This document shows, in pieces, positions 27,869 to 36,637 of a DNA stretch of 64,000 bases (position 1 is the first letter of the stretch; every line of letters starts with the position of its first letter). The DNA is from an uncultured Clostridia bacterium (lineage in GTDB: Bacteria > Bacillota > Clostridia > TANB77 > CAG-508): NCBI GenBank assembly GCA_948630815.1, contig CAPIEU010000006.1, forward strand, positions 1 through 64,000, read 5' to 3'. The translations under genes and the position numbers were made by a program. The notes under the pieces were generated by a model. It saw only the letters and a program-made list of their open reading frames with translations. It ran no database searches and was not told where the DNA came from.

Positions 27869-29168
27869 ATGGATATGATGGATAAATTAAATATATTAGC
27901 CGATTCTGCAAAATATGATGTTTCTTGCAGTTCTAGTGGTAGTAAACGTATTAATAAAAATGGAATTGGCAACGGAAAAGTCGCTGGTATCTGCCATAGC
28001 TGGGCTAGTGATGGAAGATGTATTTCATTACTTAAAATTTTAATGACAAATGCTTGTATTTATGATTGTAAATATTGTATAAATCGTTCTTCAAATAGTG
28101 TAAAAAGAGCAACCTTTACACCAAGAGAAGTGGCAGACCTTACAATTGAATTTTATAAAAGAAATTATATTGAAGGACTTTTTTTAAGTTCTGCTGTTAT
28201 AAAATCTCCAGATTACACAATGGAACAATTATATAAAGCTGTCTATATTTTACGAAATGAATACAATTTTAATGGATATATTCATACAAAAGCTATTCCT
28301 GGAGCTAGTAAAGAATTAATAGATAAATTAGGAACCTTAGTAGATCGTATGAGCATTAATATAGAACTCCCTTCTAATGATAGTTTAAAACTATTAGCTC
28401 CTCAAAAAGAAAAGTATGGAATTTTTACACCTATGGGACATATCTCTACTAATATTCAAATTTCAAAAGAAGAAAAATCACATTATGCAAAACGTTTTGT
28501 TCCTGCACGGACAAACAACACAAGTTATGATTGGTGCTAGTCCTGAAACTGATTTAAAGATACTCCGTTTGTCACAAGGCCTTTACCAAAAGTATTCTTT
28601 AAAAAGAGTTTATTATTCTGCTTATGTATCAGTTAATCAAGATTCTAACTTACCAACTCTAGAAACTCCTCCTCTACTTCGTGAAAATAGGCTTTATCAA
28701 GCTGACTGGTTACTTCGTTTTTATGGTTTTAAAGCAGAAGAACTTTTAGACGAAACTCATCCTAATTTCAATAATTTGTTAGATCCAAAATGTGAATGGG
28801 CTTTAAGACATTTAGAATGCTTCCCTGTAGATGTAAACACAGCTGACTTTTATACTTTACTTCGTGTTCCTGGAATTGGTGTTACAAGTGCTAAACGTAT
28901 TATTCGTGCAAGAAGAAGTTTTAACTTAAATTTTGATAACTTAAAAGGACTTGGAATTGTTTTAAAACGTGCCATTTATTTTATTACTTGTAGTGGAAAA
29001 TATTTTAAAGGTGCAAATTATTTAAATTCTTCTTTTATTGAAACAAACTTACTATACCAAGAAAAAAGAAGTTTACCAGTTTTTCAAGAAGCAAAACAAT
29101 TATCTTTATTTGATACTCTTAAACCTACAAAAGGAGATGTTATAAAATGTATCAGTGGAAATTTATAG
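27869..29168 (+). CDS. Putative DNA modification/repair radical SAM protein (TIGR03916 type; one CGG +1 site)
   Basis: The ATG at 27869 follows TATGGAGG. Translation runs 213 codons to CGG at 28508; skipping one base restores 432 residues. The radical SAM cluster motif is CIYDCKYC; a C-terminal helix-hairpin-helix (LLRVPGIGVTSAKRII) fits DNA binding. The restored glycine lies in FVPAGQTTQ, which I recall as conserved in the family. The following gene overlaps by 22 bases and encodes the partner family TIGR03915, linked to uracil-DNA-glycosylase-like proteins. The substrate is unknown; a role in DNA repair is inferred. Confidence 0.85.
28508..28511 (+). other. CGGA +1 shift site in radical SAM gene
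   Basis: Preceding codon GCA, restored PAGQTTQ. The zero frame stops 9 codons later. This is a plus-strand gene, and the extra base is again a C on the coding strand. Confidence 0.85.
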
Positions 29169-29902
29169 ATGTTGCTTATATATATGATGGCTCTTTTAAT
29201 GGCCTACTTACTATTGTTTTTGATAGTTATATTTCTAAAACCATACCTAATAGAATTGTTACTTCTAATTTTGAACTAGACTTATTTTGCAAATATCACT
29301 TTCTAAAAACTGATGATGAAAAAGCAAATAGACTTTCTTATGGAGTAATAAAAAACATATCCTATCATGCACTATATACTGCTTATCATATGTTTTTATC
29401 TAATGTTATAAATAAAGAAATTTATATTGTTCAATATCTTCTTTTAGGATTTCAAATTGGAAATAAATTAGACCATTTATTAACAAACGATACAGTATTA
29501 AAACTAGAAAAAACCAGTAAACGTGTTTTTGGAGAATTTCATAGGTTATGTGGTTTAGTTAGATTTATGAAGCTATCTAATGGTATGTTTTATGCTAAAA
29601 TTCATCCAGATAATAACATATTAGAATTATTAGGACATCATTTTATTAAAAGACTTCCAAACGAAAACCTTATAATACACGATAAAATTAGAAATATTGC
29701 TCTATTATATAACAAGAATGATTATATTATTATAGAAGCAGATAATCTAAAAATTACCTCTTTACCAGAAGAAGAACTATATTATCAATCTTTATGGAAA
29801 ACTTTTTATAAATCGATTGGAATTAAAGAAAGAAAAAATTCTAAATTAAGAATGCAATTTATGCCAAAAAAATATTGGCAAGATTTAGTTGAGGATTTAT
29901 AG
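29147..29902 (+). CDS. TIGR03915/DUF4130 family putative DNA repair protein
   Basis: This 251-residue protein has the N-terminal YDGSFNGLLTIVFDSY block and the C-terminal FMPKKYWQDLVEDL end of the DUF4130 (SAM-linked, UDG-associated) family. AAAGGAGATGTTATAAA lies before the ATG inside the end of the radical SAM gene, so the two are translationally coupled. Its biochemical role is unknown. Both genes share the promoter with the LexA-like box. Confidence 0.85.
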   Translation: MYQWKFIDVAYIYDGSFNGLLTIVFDSYISKTIPNRIVTSNFELDLFCKYHFLKTDDEKANRLSYGVIKNISYHALYTAYHMFLSNVINKEIYIVQYLLLGFQIGNKLDHLLTNDTVLKLEKTSKRVFGEFHRLCGLVRFMKLSNGMFYAKIHPDNNILELLGHHFIKRLPNENLIIHDKIRNIALLYNKNDYIIIEADNLKITSLPEEELYYQSLWKTFYKSIGIKERKNSKLRMQFMPKKYWQDLVEDL

Positions 29903-29950
29903 AGTGTTATTGTATAACGGTTTCATTCTAAATAACAACAAAAGTAATCT

Positions 29951-30085
29951 TGGAAATCTACATTTTTAAGCCACATAAGCGACCAAACGAGCAATGTTTC
30001 ATTGCGAGTGCAAGTTTTTCGCACCCTACATATAAAAGTGTAAAACGTAGGGTGCAACACCAAGACTTATAAAATGTAGATTGGA
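29951..30085. repeat. Large nested inverted repeat downstream of the repair pair
   Basis: Outer arms AATCTACATTTTTAAG/CTTATAAAATGTAGATT enclose GCACCCTAC ... GTAGGGTGC and GCAATG ... CATTGC stems. It occupies the middle of the 265-base spacer between convergent genes and is GC-richer than its surroundings. It may act as a two-way terminator or be a small mobile repeat. Confidence 0.55.
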
Positions 30086-30167
30086 AAGATACTTTTCATT
30101 GCTATTAAAGTAAAAATCATTAGCTAGTAACTTCTACACAATATAAAACTAATAAAAGCTTAATTTT

Positions 30168-30572
30168 CTACTTAACAAAATAATTATAGATATTATTTAA
30201 ATCTATTTCATCCTTAAATTTATTTTCCATTGGACACATTCCTGTTTTATCATTATTTATAATAAAATCTACCTTATTTTTATATTCGTATTTAATACTA
30301 TGTTCCTCTAAAATAGGTATTGCAAATTCACTTATTACATCTGCATATATCTCACTTACCCCTGCCACTGTTAAGATACTTCCTGCAACTTTTCCTATTA
30401 CTTTATCAGCAATCGTAGCACCCTTTAATGCGTCTTTATCTTCTTTTAATATAGCTACAATATCCTCTACTCTTCTATGATAATATTTTTTACAAGTTCC
30501 ATCTTTAAACAGTACTACTAAACTTGCATTATCTTCATATAATTTTTCTTTTACAATTTCTAAATTAGTCAT
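30168..30572 (-). CDS. DUF1893 family protein
   Basis: A 134-residue cytoplasmic protein with LVVLFKDGTCKKYYHRRVEDI and ALKGATIADKVIGKVAGS, typical of the DUF1893 family (related to the cytidine-deaminase-like fold but without clear activity). It overlaps the ECF S-component gene by 8 bases and is the last gene of a three-gene operon. Members often follow vitamin transporter components; the function is unknown. Confidence 0.8.
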   Translation of the reverse strand: MTNLEIVKEKLYEDNASLVVLFKDGTCKKYYHRRVEDIVAILKEDKDALKGATIADKVIGKVAGSILTVAGVSEIYADVISEFAIPILEEHSIKYEYKNKVDFIINNDKTGMCPMENKFKDEIDLNNIYNYFVK

Positions 30573-31128
30573 TTTCTAATTGTAACCTTTCGTTCATTAT
30601 TTTTACAATTATAGGAACACATAGTAGTTGTATTATAATTCCTGGTAATCCTACTTTAATACTTTCTATAACAGAAATTCCATAAGTAGGTAAACCAATT
30701 ACATTTATTGCAAAGGCTAATATTCCTGCATAAACTACTCTTCCCAATACAATTGTAGCAATTAATGATATATATGAATTGAATTTTTTGTTAAATATAC
30801 TAAGTAACACTGCATAAATTAGTAACTCTATTAACATATATGGTAATCTAGCAAGACTAGGCATTCCTGTTAATAAGTAACTAAATATTACAGAACTTCC
30901 TGCAACAATAGCACTACTTGTAATTCCAAATGTTAATGCTGCAATTAGTACTGCAATGTGCATTGGTAAAAATGTAGCCCCTGCTGTATTTCCAGCTAGT
31001 ATATGAAATATTCTAGGAAGTGTAATTCCTATTCCTGATAGTAAAACTGTTCCTATAATGTATTTTGCTTTCGTAGTTGATAATATTTGTGATAAACGAT
31101 TATTTTTTTCTAATACTTTTTCTTTCAT
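30565..31128 (-). CDS. ECF transporter S component-like membrane protein
   Basis: This 187-residue protein has about six helices and the loop FLPMHIAVLIAALTFG ... LLTGMPSLARLPYMLIEL typical of S components of energy-coupling factor vitamin transporters. S components bind the substrate and pair with a shared EcfA/T module, not present in this window. The substrate cannot be named from the sequence. It sits between DUF362 and DUF1893 genes. Confidence 0.75.
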   Translation of the reverse strand: MKEKVLEKNNRLSQILSTTKAKYIIGTVLLSGIGITLPRIFHILAGNTAGATFLPMHIAVLIAALTFGITSSAIVAGSSVIFSYLLTGMPSLARLPYMLIELLIYAVLLSIFNKKFNSYISLIATIVLGRVVYAGILAFAINVIGLPTYGISVIESIKVGLPGIIIQLLCVPIIVKIMNERLQLEND

Positions 31129-31141
31129 AAATTAATCCTCC

Positions 31142-32023
31142 TTATAACTCTATAAGTTCGTATTGTTTTGTTCCAATACCTAATTCTTCTGCTACATCTA
31201 TTGTATGTGTTCCATTTCTTGATTCAACTCTTTCTAAGAAATGTGCTTTTCCTTCATCATCTGAATTTTTAACTAAATCAATACAAGCTTGGTCTATTGC
31301 AACAGGATCTAAACTTGCTAAAATTCCTATATCTTTTATACAAGGATCTTCTGCTACTGAACAACAATCACAATCAACACTCATATTACACATAATATTT
31401 ATATAAGCGATTTTATCTTTAAAATAATTTACAACAGAAGATGCACTATCTGCCATAGCTTCTAAAAACTCATCTTGTTTTGCAATATTATCCCATAATA
31501 TTGTTTGGTCTTTTGTTTTTCCAGCAGAATGTATCCAAGATTTTCCTTGTGATGATGCAACACCAATAGATAATTGTTTTAATGCTCCACCATATCCTCC
31601 CATTGGATGACCTTTAAAGTGTGATAATACAAGCATTGAGTTATAATTATCTATGTTTTGTCCAACATAGTTTTTCTTAATTACTTTACCATTTGGTATC
31701 TCTAATACTTTGTCCTCTCTTTCAGCATCCAAAATATCAACTGCAAAGTATTTACTCCATCCGTGTTTTTCCATTAATTTTTGATGCTTATCAGTAGTAT
31801 TTCTTTCTCCTTCATATGCTGTATTACATTCTACTATTGTTCCATTTACATATTCTACCATTTGCTTCATAAATTCTGGGTGAAGATAATTTTGGTTTCC
31901 TTCTTCTCCTGAATGTACTTTAATAGCAACCTTTCCTGGCAATTCTTTATTTAATGCTTGATACATTTTAACTACCTTTTCTGGGTTTATTTCCCTTGTA
32001 AAATACACTTTTGCTTTTTCCAT
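31142..32023 (-). CDS. DUF362 domain protein
   Basis: The ATG at 32023 follows GAAAGGATTGATAAA and gives 293 residues. The protein matches DUF362 (KVAIKVHSGEEGNQNYLHPEF, VLSHFKGHPMGGYGGALKQLSIG) with a cysteine cluster NMSVDCDCCSVAEDPC suggestive of metal or iron-sulfur binding. Family members are of uncertain function, often beside ferredoxin domains. It heads a three-gene operon with an ECF S component and DUF1893. Confidence 0.85.
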   Translation of the reverse strand: MEKAKVYFTREINPEKVVKMYQALNKELPGKVAIKVHSGEEGNQNYLHPEFMKQMVEYVNGTIVECNTAYEGERNTTDKHQKLMEKHGWSKYFAVDILDAEREDKVLEIPNGKVIKKNYVGQNIDNYNSMLVLSHFKGHPMGGYGGALKQLSIGVASSQGKSWIHSAGKTKDQTILWDNIAKQDEFLEAMADSASSVVNYFKDKIAYINIMCNMSVDCDCCSVAEDPCIKDIGILASLDPVAIDQACIDLVKNSDDEGKAHFLERVESRNGTHTIDVAEELGIGTKQYELIEL

Positions 32024-32113
32024 TTTATCAATCCTTTCTTTATTTTTGTATACCAATTATATATCACATAAGCTTAACTCAAAGTCAATAGCTTTTTAAA
32101 TTTTTATAATATT

Positions 32114-33439
32114 TTAAGCATATTGATATTTATTTTTGTTTACTTTCAAAAATACAAAACTAACTATTAATGCTAATATTTCAGCAAAAATTACAGCAAT
32201 CCATAATCCATCTATTCCTATTATTAATGGTAGTAGTAGTATCATTGCAACTTGGAATAATAATGTTCTTAAAAAAGATATTACTCCTGAAACTACTCCA
32301 TTATTTAATGCTGTAAAGAAAGATGATGCAAATATATTAAATCCACTAATAATATATGATAACGAAAATAATCTAATTGCTCTAGTCGTCATTTCAAGTA
32401 ATTCTACATCATAACTTACAAATATTGAAGCTAGTAACTTTGACGATATTTCCGCAAGCCCCGTCATAACAACTGAAGTTACTAATATTAACCTTAAACT
32501 TTTCTTTAATAAACTTTTTAATTCCTTTGTATTTTTGGCTCCATAGTGGTATCCTATAATTGGTGCTGTTCCTACACTATATCCTAGATATGTTCCCACA
32601 AATATAAAACCCACATACATAATAATTCCATATGCCACAACACCATTTGAACCTATATATTTCATAAGTTGTATATTGTATAACATATTAACAAGTGACA
32701 TAGATAAATTTGTTAACATTTCAGATGAACCATTTATACAAGACTGTAAAATTGCTTTTCCATCAAATTTTGCTTTTACTAATCTTATTGAAGTATTATT
32801 TTTATTTATAAAATAGGCAAGTGGCACAATACATCCTATAGATTGGCTTATTCCTGTTGCAAGTGCTGCACCAAATACTCCCATTTTAAATACATACATA
32901 AATAGAAAATCTAAAAACATATTGGTTAATCCCATAATAATTGAAACAAATAGCCCAAATGTAGGCTTTCCTGCCACAATTATAAAACTTTGAAAACAAT
33001 TTTGTAATACAAATGGTACTAAAAATAAAATTATAGTGGTTCCATAAGTTACACAATCTTTAAGCATATTATCATCTGCTCCTAGTAAGCGAGATGCTGG
33101 TTTTATTATAACTATTCCTATAATTGTTAATACAAGACCTATTATAACTAGCAAATATACTAGCATTGAAAAATATTCATTTGCTTTTTTCTTATCTCCT
33201 TCTCCTATTGTTTTTGAAACTAAGGCACTTCCTCCTGTTCCAATCATAAAACCTATTGTTCCTAAAATCATTAATGCTGGCATAATTAAATTAACTGATG
33301 CAAATGCGTCTGCACCTACTTGGTTTGATACAAATATTCCATCTACTATTCCATATATTGATGTAAATATCATCATTACAATTGTTGGTATTGTAAATCT
33401 TATTAATTTTTTATATGTAAAATGATCTGATAATTCCAT
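32114..33439 (-). CDS. MATE family efflux transporter
   Basis: This 441-residue protein has 12 predicted helices in two related halves. The N-terminal block FTIPTIVMMIFTSIYGIVDGIFVS is typical of NorM/DinF-type MATE exporters, which exchange drugs or metabolites for Na+ or H+. It is a single-gene unit with AAGGAGCAAAAG upstream. Substrate unknown. Confidence 0.9.
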   Translation of the reverse strand: MELSDHFTYKKLIRFTIPTIVMMIFTSIYGIVDGIFVSNQVGADAFASVNLIMPALMILGTIGFMIGTGGSALVSKTIGEGDKKKANEYFSMLVYLLVIIGLVLTIIGIVIIKPASRLLGADDNMLKDCVTYGTTIILFLVPFVLQNCFQSFIIVAGKPTFGLFVSIIMGLTNMFLDFLFMYVFKMGVFGAALATGISQSIGCIVPLAYFINKNNTSIRLVKAKFDGKAILQSCINGSSEMLTNLSMSLVNMLYNIQLMKYIGSNGVVAYGIIMYVGFIFVGTYLGYSVGTAPIIGYHYGAKNTKELKSLLKKSLRLILVTSVVMTGLAEISSKLLASIFVSYDVELLEMTTRAIRLFSLSYIISGFNIFASSFFTALNNGVVSGVISFLRTLLFQVAMILLLPLIIGIDGLWIAVIFAEILALIVSFVFLKVNKNKYQYA

Positions 33440-33574
33440 TTTGTAAATCTTTTGCTCCTTTCTTTAGTTTCAAATGTGCTGTTTGCTATCTTAACACAAA
33501 ATAGAACAATTATCAATATAATTGCTCTATTTTTATGTAGATTAATTTAATGTTTAAGCTCTTCGAAGAATTTA

Positions 33575-33607
33575 CAAGAAAGCCCATTTAACAAAGGGGC
33601 TTTCTTG
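33575..33607 (-). terminator. Rho-independent terminator
   Basis: Arms CAAGAAAGCCC/GGGCTTTCTTG lie beyond the FMN-reductase gene on the minus strand. A second, AT-rich hairpin (about 33491-33534, ending in T-runs) follows before the MATE gene. Confidence 0.65.
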
Positions 33608-33674
33608 CACACTCTAGAAGATATTTTTAAGATATAGCTTAAACTATAACTAACTTATACTAATATAATACATC

Positions 33675-34312
33675 TTATCTAATAAAATTTGTGAAGTTAG
33701 TTTTTTCTTGAACTGGAATACTAACTCCATTTTCTTTTCCAGCTTCTATACATTTTAGAAAATATGCCATATTTCTTCCAAGAATCCTCATAATTTGCAT
33801 ACCTTCTTCATCTTTTCTTACTTCCTCTGGTGTTTGACCATGCACCATATTCCAATATCTTGACGAAATAATTGGCATTTGTGTAATTCCAAAATACTTA
33901 TTTAGTTGATCATACGTTGCAGTGGTTCCTGCTCTTCTCGCAGATATAACAGTAGCTACTGGTTTAAATAAAAAGGCTTTACTTTTTCCGTGCCTGAGAG
34001 CTTGAATAAAATACTCTATCCATAAATCCTGTTATGTTGCCCGAAGCTCCTGCATAATGTACTGGACTACCAAATATAAATCCGTCTGCATTTTCAGCCT
34101 TTTCTACAAATTCATTTACAACGTCATTAAATACACATTTTCCAAGCTCTTTACATTTTTTACAAGCAATACATCCTCCGCACTGGTTTATTTCCAATCC
34201 AAAAACTCTCTGTATCTATTCCCTCTTCCTTTAATGTCTTTGAAACCTCTTCTAATGCAGTATATGTACATCCTTTTTCGTGTGGTCCTCCATTTACTAA
34301 CAATACTTTCAT
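33675..34312 (-). CDS. Flavodoxin-fold NADPH-dependent FMN reductase (two CGG +1 sites)
   Basis: From ATG 34312 (AAGGAGGATGCAT upstream), 44 codons lead to CGG at 34180, then 63 codons to CGG at 33990. Skipping a base at each restores 211 residues. Order of features: VLLVNGGPHEKGCTYTAL (FMN phosphate loop), a cysteine-rich GGCIACKKCKELGKC block, FIFGSPVHYAGASGNITGFMDR (flavin loop) and ATVISARRAGTTAT. The family reduces FMN or FMN-dependent substrates with NAD(P)H. At the first site relatives often carry arginine or serine at this position, so glycine identity is less certain there. Confidence 0.85.
33987..33990 (-). other. CGGA +1 shift site 2 in FMN reductase
   Basis: Preceding codon GCA, restored SSQAGKSKAF. 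The unshifted frame stops 2 codons later. Confidence 0.8.
34177..34180 (-). other. CGGA +1 shift site 1 in FMN reductase
   Basis: Preceding codon GTG, restored NKPV-x-GCIAC. The unshifted frame stops 5 codons later. If the quadruplet were decoded as arginine the result (KPVRGCIAC) would also suit the family, so this site does not discriminate. Confidence 0.8.
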
Positions 34313-34407
34313 ATGCATCCTCCTTATATCCTAGTTTATTCACTTAGCTTATTAAAAATCACACTTTTCTCTTTCATCAATATTTTTCCCACTTTATATC
34401 CATAATC

Positions 34408-35697
34408 TTATTTCGTAAATTCTATGTCTTCTTTTTTGTATTCTTCTGGTCTTAAACCAAATCTTTTCCTCATATAATCTAAAACAACAACCATGCAAGC
34501 AAGTGATAGTAAACCAACAACTAAAAACGCATTTTCAACTGTAAATACTTCTAAAAGTAATCCTCCTAAAACTGAAAAAGTACTTGCAACTATTCCTCCA
34601 ATAAGTTCATATGCACATGTTATTTTGTTTCTAGCATCTTCATTTGTAAAATTTCTTAAATATTTAGTTTCTAATATATACCATATTGATATACTCATTT
34701 TTTGTATTGCAAACATTATTAATACAATTGGTATTATAATTGTACCCTTATAATAACTTGCAATTACTCCAATTATTATACATACTCCTATATATGTTAA
34801 AGATAAAAATGATAATGTTCTATTTTTAAATTTCTTTTCAATTGGTCTTTTTAGTGATAATGAAACACCACTAATAAAAGTAAGAATTGCAAATATCATT
34901 GAAAATTGTTCTTCTGGTATTCCTATATTAACAAGTAAATCACTATTATAGGTATCTATAATCTCTATTAAACTATAAAATACAATTTGAAATAATATAA
35001 ATGCTTTCATTCTTTTAGATTTTACAATAAATTTAAAGGAAATTTTTAAATCCTCTTTATAACCCTTTAAAGCTCCAAATATATTTATTTTTTCATTTTT
35101 ATTTCTTTTTACTGGATATATATCTTTAAATCCAAATGATAAAATAGTTGAAATTATAATGAATACTAAACATACTATTATTGGAAGATAATTATTAAAC
35201 ACAAATAAATATCCAGCTGTTAATGATGCTATACCATCTAATATATAGTAACAGCTTCCTCCCTTTGCATCTATTTTAGAATATAATCCTTCTCCACCTT
35301 TTGTTGAAACTGAATCATACAAAATATTAGCTTCTGCTATTGTTTTTATATCATATCCTAAAGCAAATGCCAAATCTGCTATTATAACACCAATTACACC
35401 AGGTATAAATATAAGAGCTAATGCAAATATAATAAGTAATATATTTCCTAATATTATACTTTTTCTTTTTCCTAGAAAATCTGTAATTGTAACTGCTGGT
35501 ATTTGCATTAAAGTTCTAAATAATAAGTAAAATCCATTTATTATTAAGACTTCTGAGGCAGTTACTTTTTTAGTAATTGTGTAAAATAAAAACTCTATTG
35601 AATAGAAAAATAACAAATCCCACGAAAACATTTTATATATTGGATAAAGTTTAGCATTATTCCTTCTTATTTTTCGTATTTCTCTTTCGTCTTTCAT
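34408..35697 (-). CDS. Major facilitator superfamily transporter
   Basis: This 429-residue protein has 12 predicted helices with the MFS loop DFLGKRKSIILGN between helices 2 and 3. No substrate-specific motif is recognised. It follows the TcdA gene by 6 bases and may share its transcript. Confidence 0.85.
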   Translation of the reverse strand: MKDEREIRKIRRNNAKLYPIYKMFSWDLLFFYSIEFLFYTITKKVTASEVLIINGFYLLFRTLMQIPAVTITDFLGKRKSIILGNILLIIFALALIFIPGVIGVIIADLAFALGYDIKTIAEANILYDSVSTKGGEGLYSKIDAKGGSCYYILDGIASLTAGYLFVFNNYLPIIVCLVFIIISTILSFGFKDIYPVKRNKNEKINIFGALKGYKEDLKISFKFIVKSKRMKAFILFQIVFYSLIEIIDTYNSDLLVNIGIPEEQFSMIFAILTFISGVSLSLKRPIEKKFKNRTLSFLSLTYIGVCIIIGVIASYYKGTIIIPIVLIMFAIQKMSISIWYILETKYLRNFTNEDARNKITCAYELIGGIVASTFSVLGGLLLEVFTVENAFLVVGLLSLACMVVVLDYMRKRFGLRPEEYKKEDIEFTK

Positions 35698-35703
35698 TTG
35701 TAT

Positions 35704-36457
35704 TTACTCCTTTATTTTTATAATATCTTTTACTATCTCTCCTGCTATTATAAGTCCTGCTACTGATGGAACAAATGATATACTGCCTGGTACTTGTTTT
35801 TTAGAATTACTATTGTCGCCATCTTCATAATTTTCTTCTCCACTATCCTCTTCTAACTCTATGTCTTGTTTTAAAGGTTTCTCTTGTGAATAAAGAACTT
35901 TTAAGCTATTTATTCCTCTTTTTCGTAATTCTTTTCTCATAACTTTTGCTAAGGGACATACTTTAGTTTTATATATATCAACAATTTCAAATTTAGTTGG
36001 ATCTAGTTTGTTTCCTGTTCCCATTGCCGATATAATAGGTATATTTAATTTTTCGCAATTCACTACTAATTCAATTTTTGCAGTAACTGTATCTATGCTA
36101 TCTACTACATATGATATAGTATTATCTAATATTCTTTCTTTACAATCTGGTAAATAAAATTCTTTAAAGGTTTCCACTTTTGCATTTGGATTTATTTCTA
36201 GAATTCTTTTCTTCATTTCATCTACTTTATACTTACCTATGGTGTTATGGTTTGCATGTATTTGCCTATTTATATTAGTTAAACTAATTTTATCGTGATC
36301 CACTAATATAAAATTTCCGTACACCTGCTCTTACTAATCCTTCTACTACAAATGAGCCTACTCCACCTATTCCAAATACTGCGACCTTTGCATTATTTAA
36401 TTTTTCTATACCACTACTACCTATTAATAGTTCTGTTCTTGAAAATTGATTTGACAT
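35704..36457 (-). CDS. tcdA: tRNA threonylcarbamoyladenosine dehydratase (one CGG +1 site)
   Basis: From ATG 36457 (AAAGGAGAAATAA upstream) 46 codons lead to CGG at 36319; skipping one base restores 250 residues. The N terminus has the nucleotide-binding VFGIGGVGSFVVEGLVRAGVGNFILVDHD with the restored glycine in its conserved GVG, then NINRQIHA and DSIDTVTAK, as in TcdA/CsdL of the ThiF/E1 superfamily. The enzyme forms the cyclic t6A derivative at position 37 of ANN-decoding tRNAs. The assignment is firm because the N-terminal part and the QIHA motif agree. Confidence 0.9.
36316..36319 (-). other. CGGA +1 shift site in tcdA
   Basis: Preceding codon GTA. The restored glycine belongs to the AGVG turn conserved in ThiF-like enzymes. 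The unshifted frame stops 8 codons later. Confidence 0.85.
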
Positions 36458-36480
36458 TTATTTCTCCTTTTTTGTTATTT

Positions 36481-36622
36481 GTTAAGGTTTAATCTTTAAC
36501 TAGTAGCCAAGTAGCGACACGTGAATGTAGTGCTTTTCTTTTTTTGAGTATACGAAAAAAAAGAAAATGCCCTACATTTAGCAAGATGGAGCGGATTTTA
36601 TTATTACAGACTAACCATTAAC
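36481..36622 (+). repeat. Dispersed hairpin repeat, copy C
   Basis: TAGCGACACGTGAATGTAG, stem arms around CTTTTCTTTTTTT and AAAAAAAAGAAAATG, CCCTACATTTAGCAAGATGGAGCGG edge. It fills the spacer between the end of copA and the start of tcdA. Confidence 0.75.
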
Positions 36623-36637
36623 GTAATATACTTTAAT

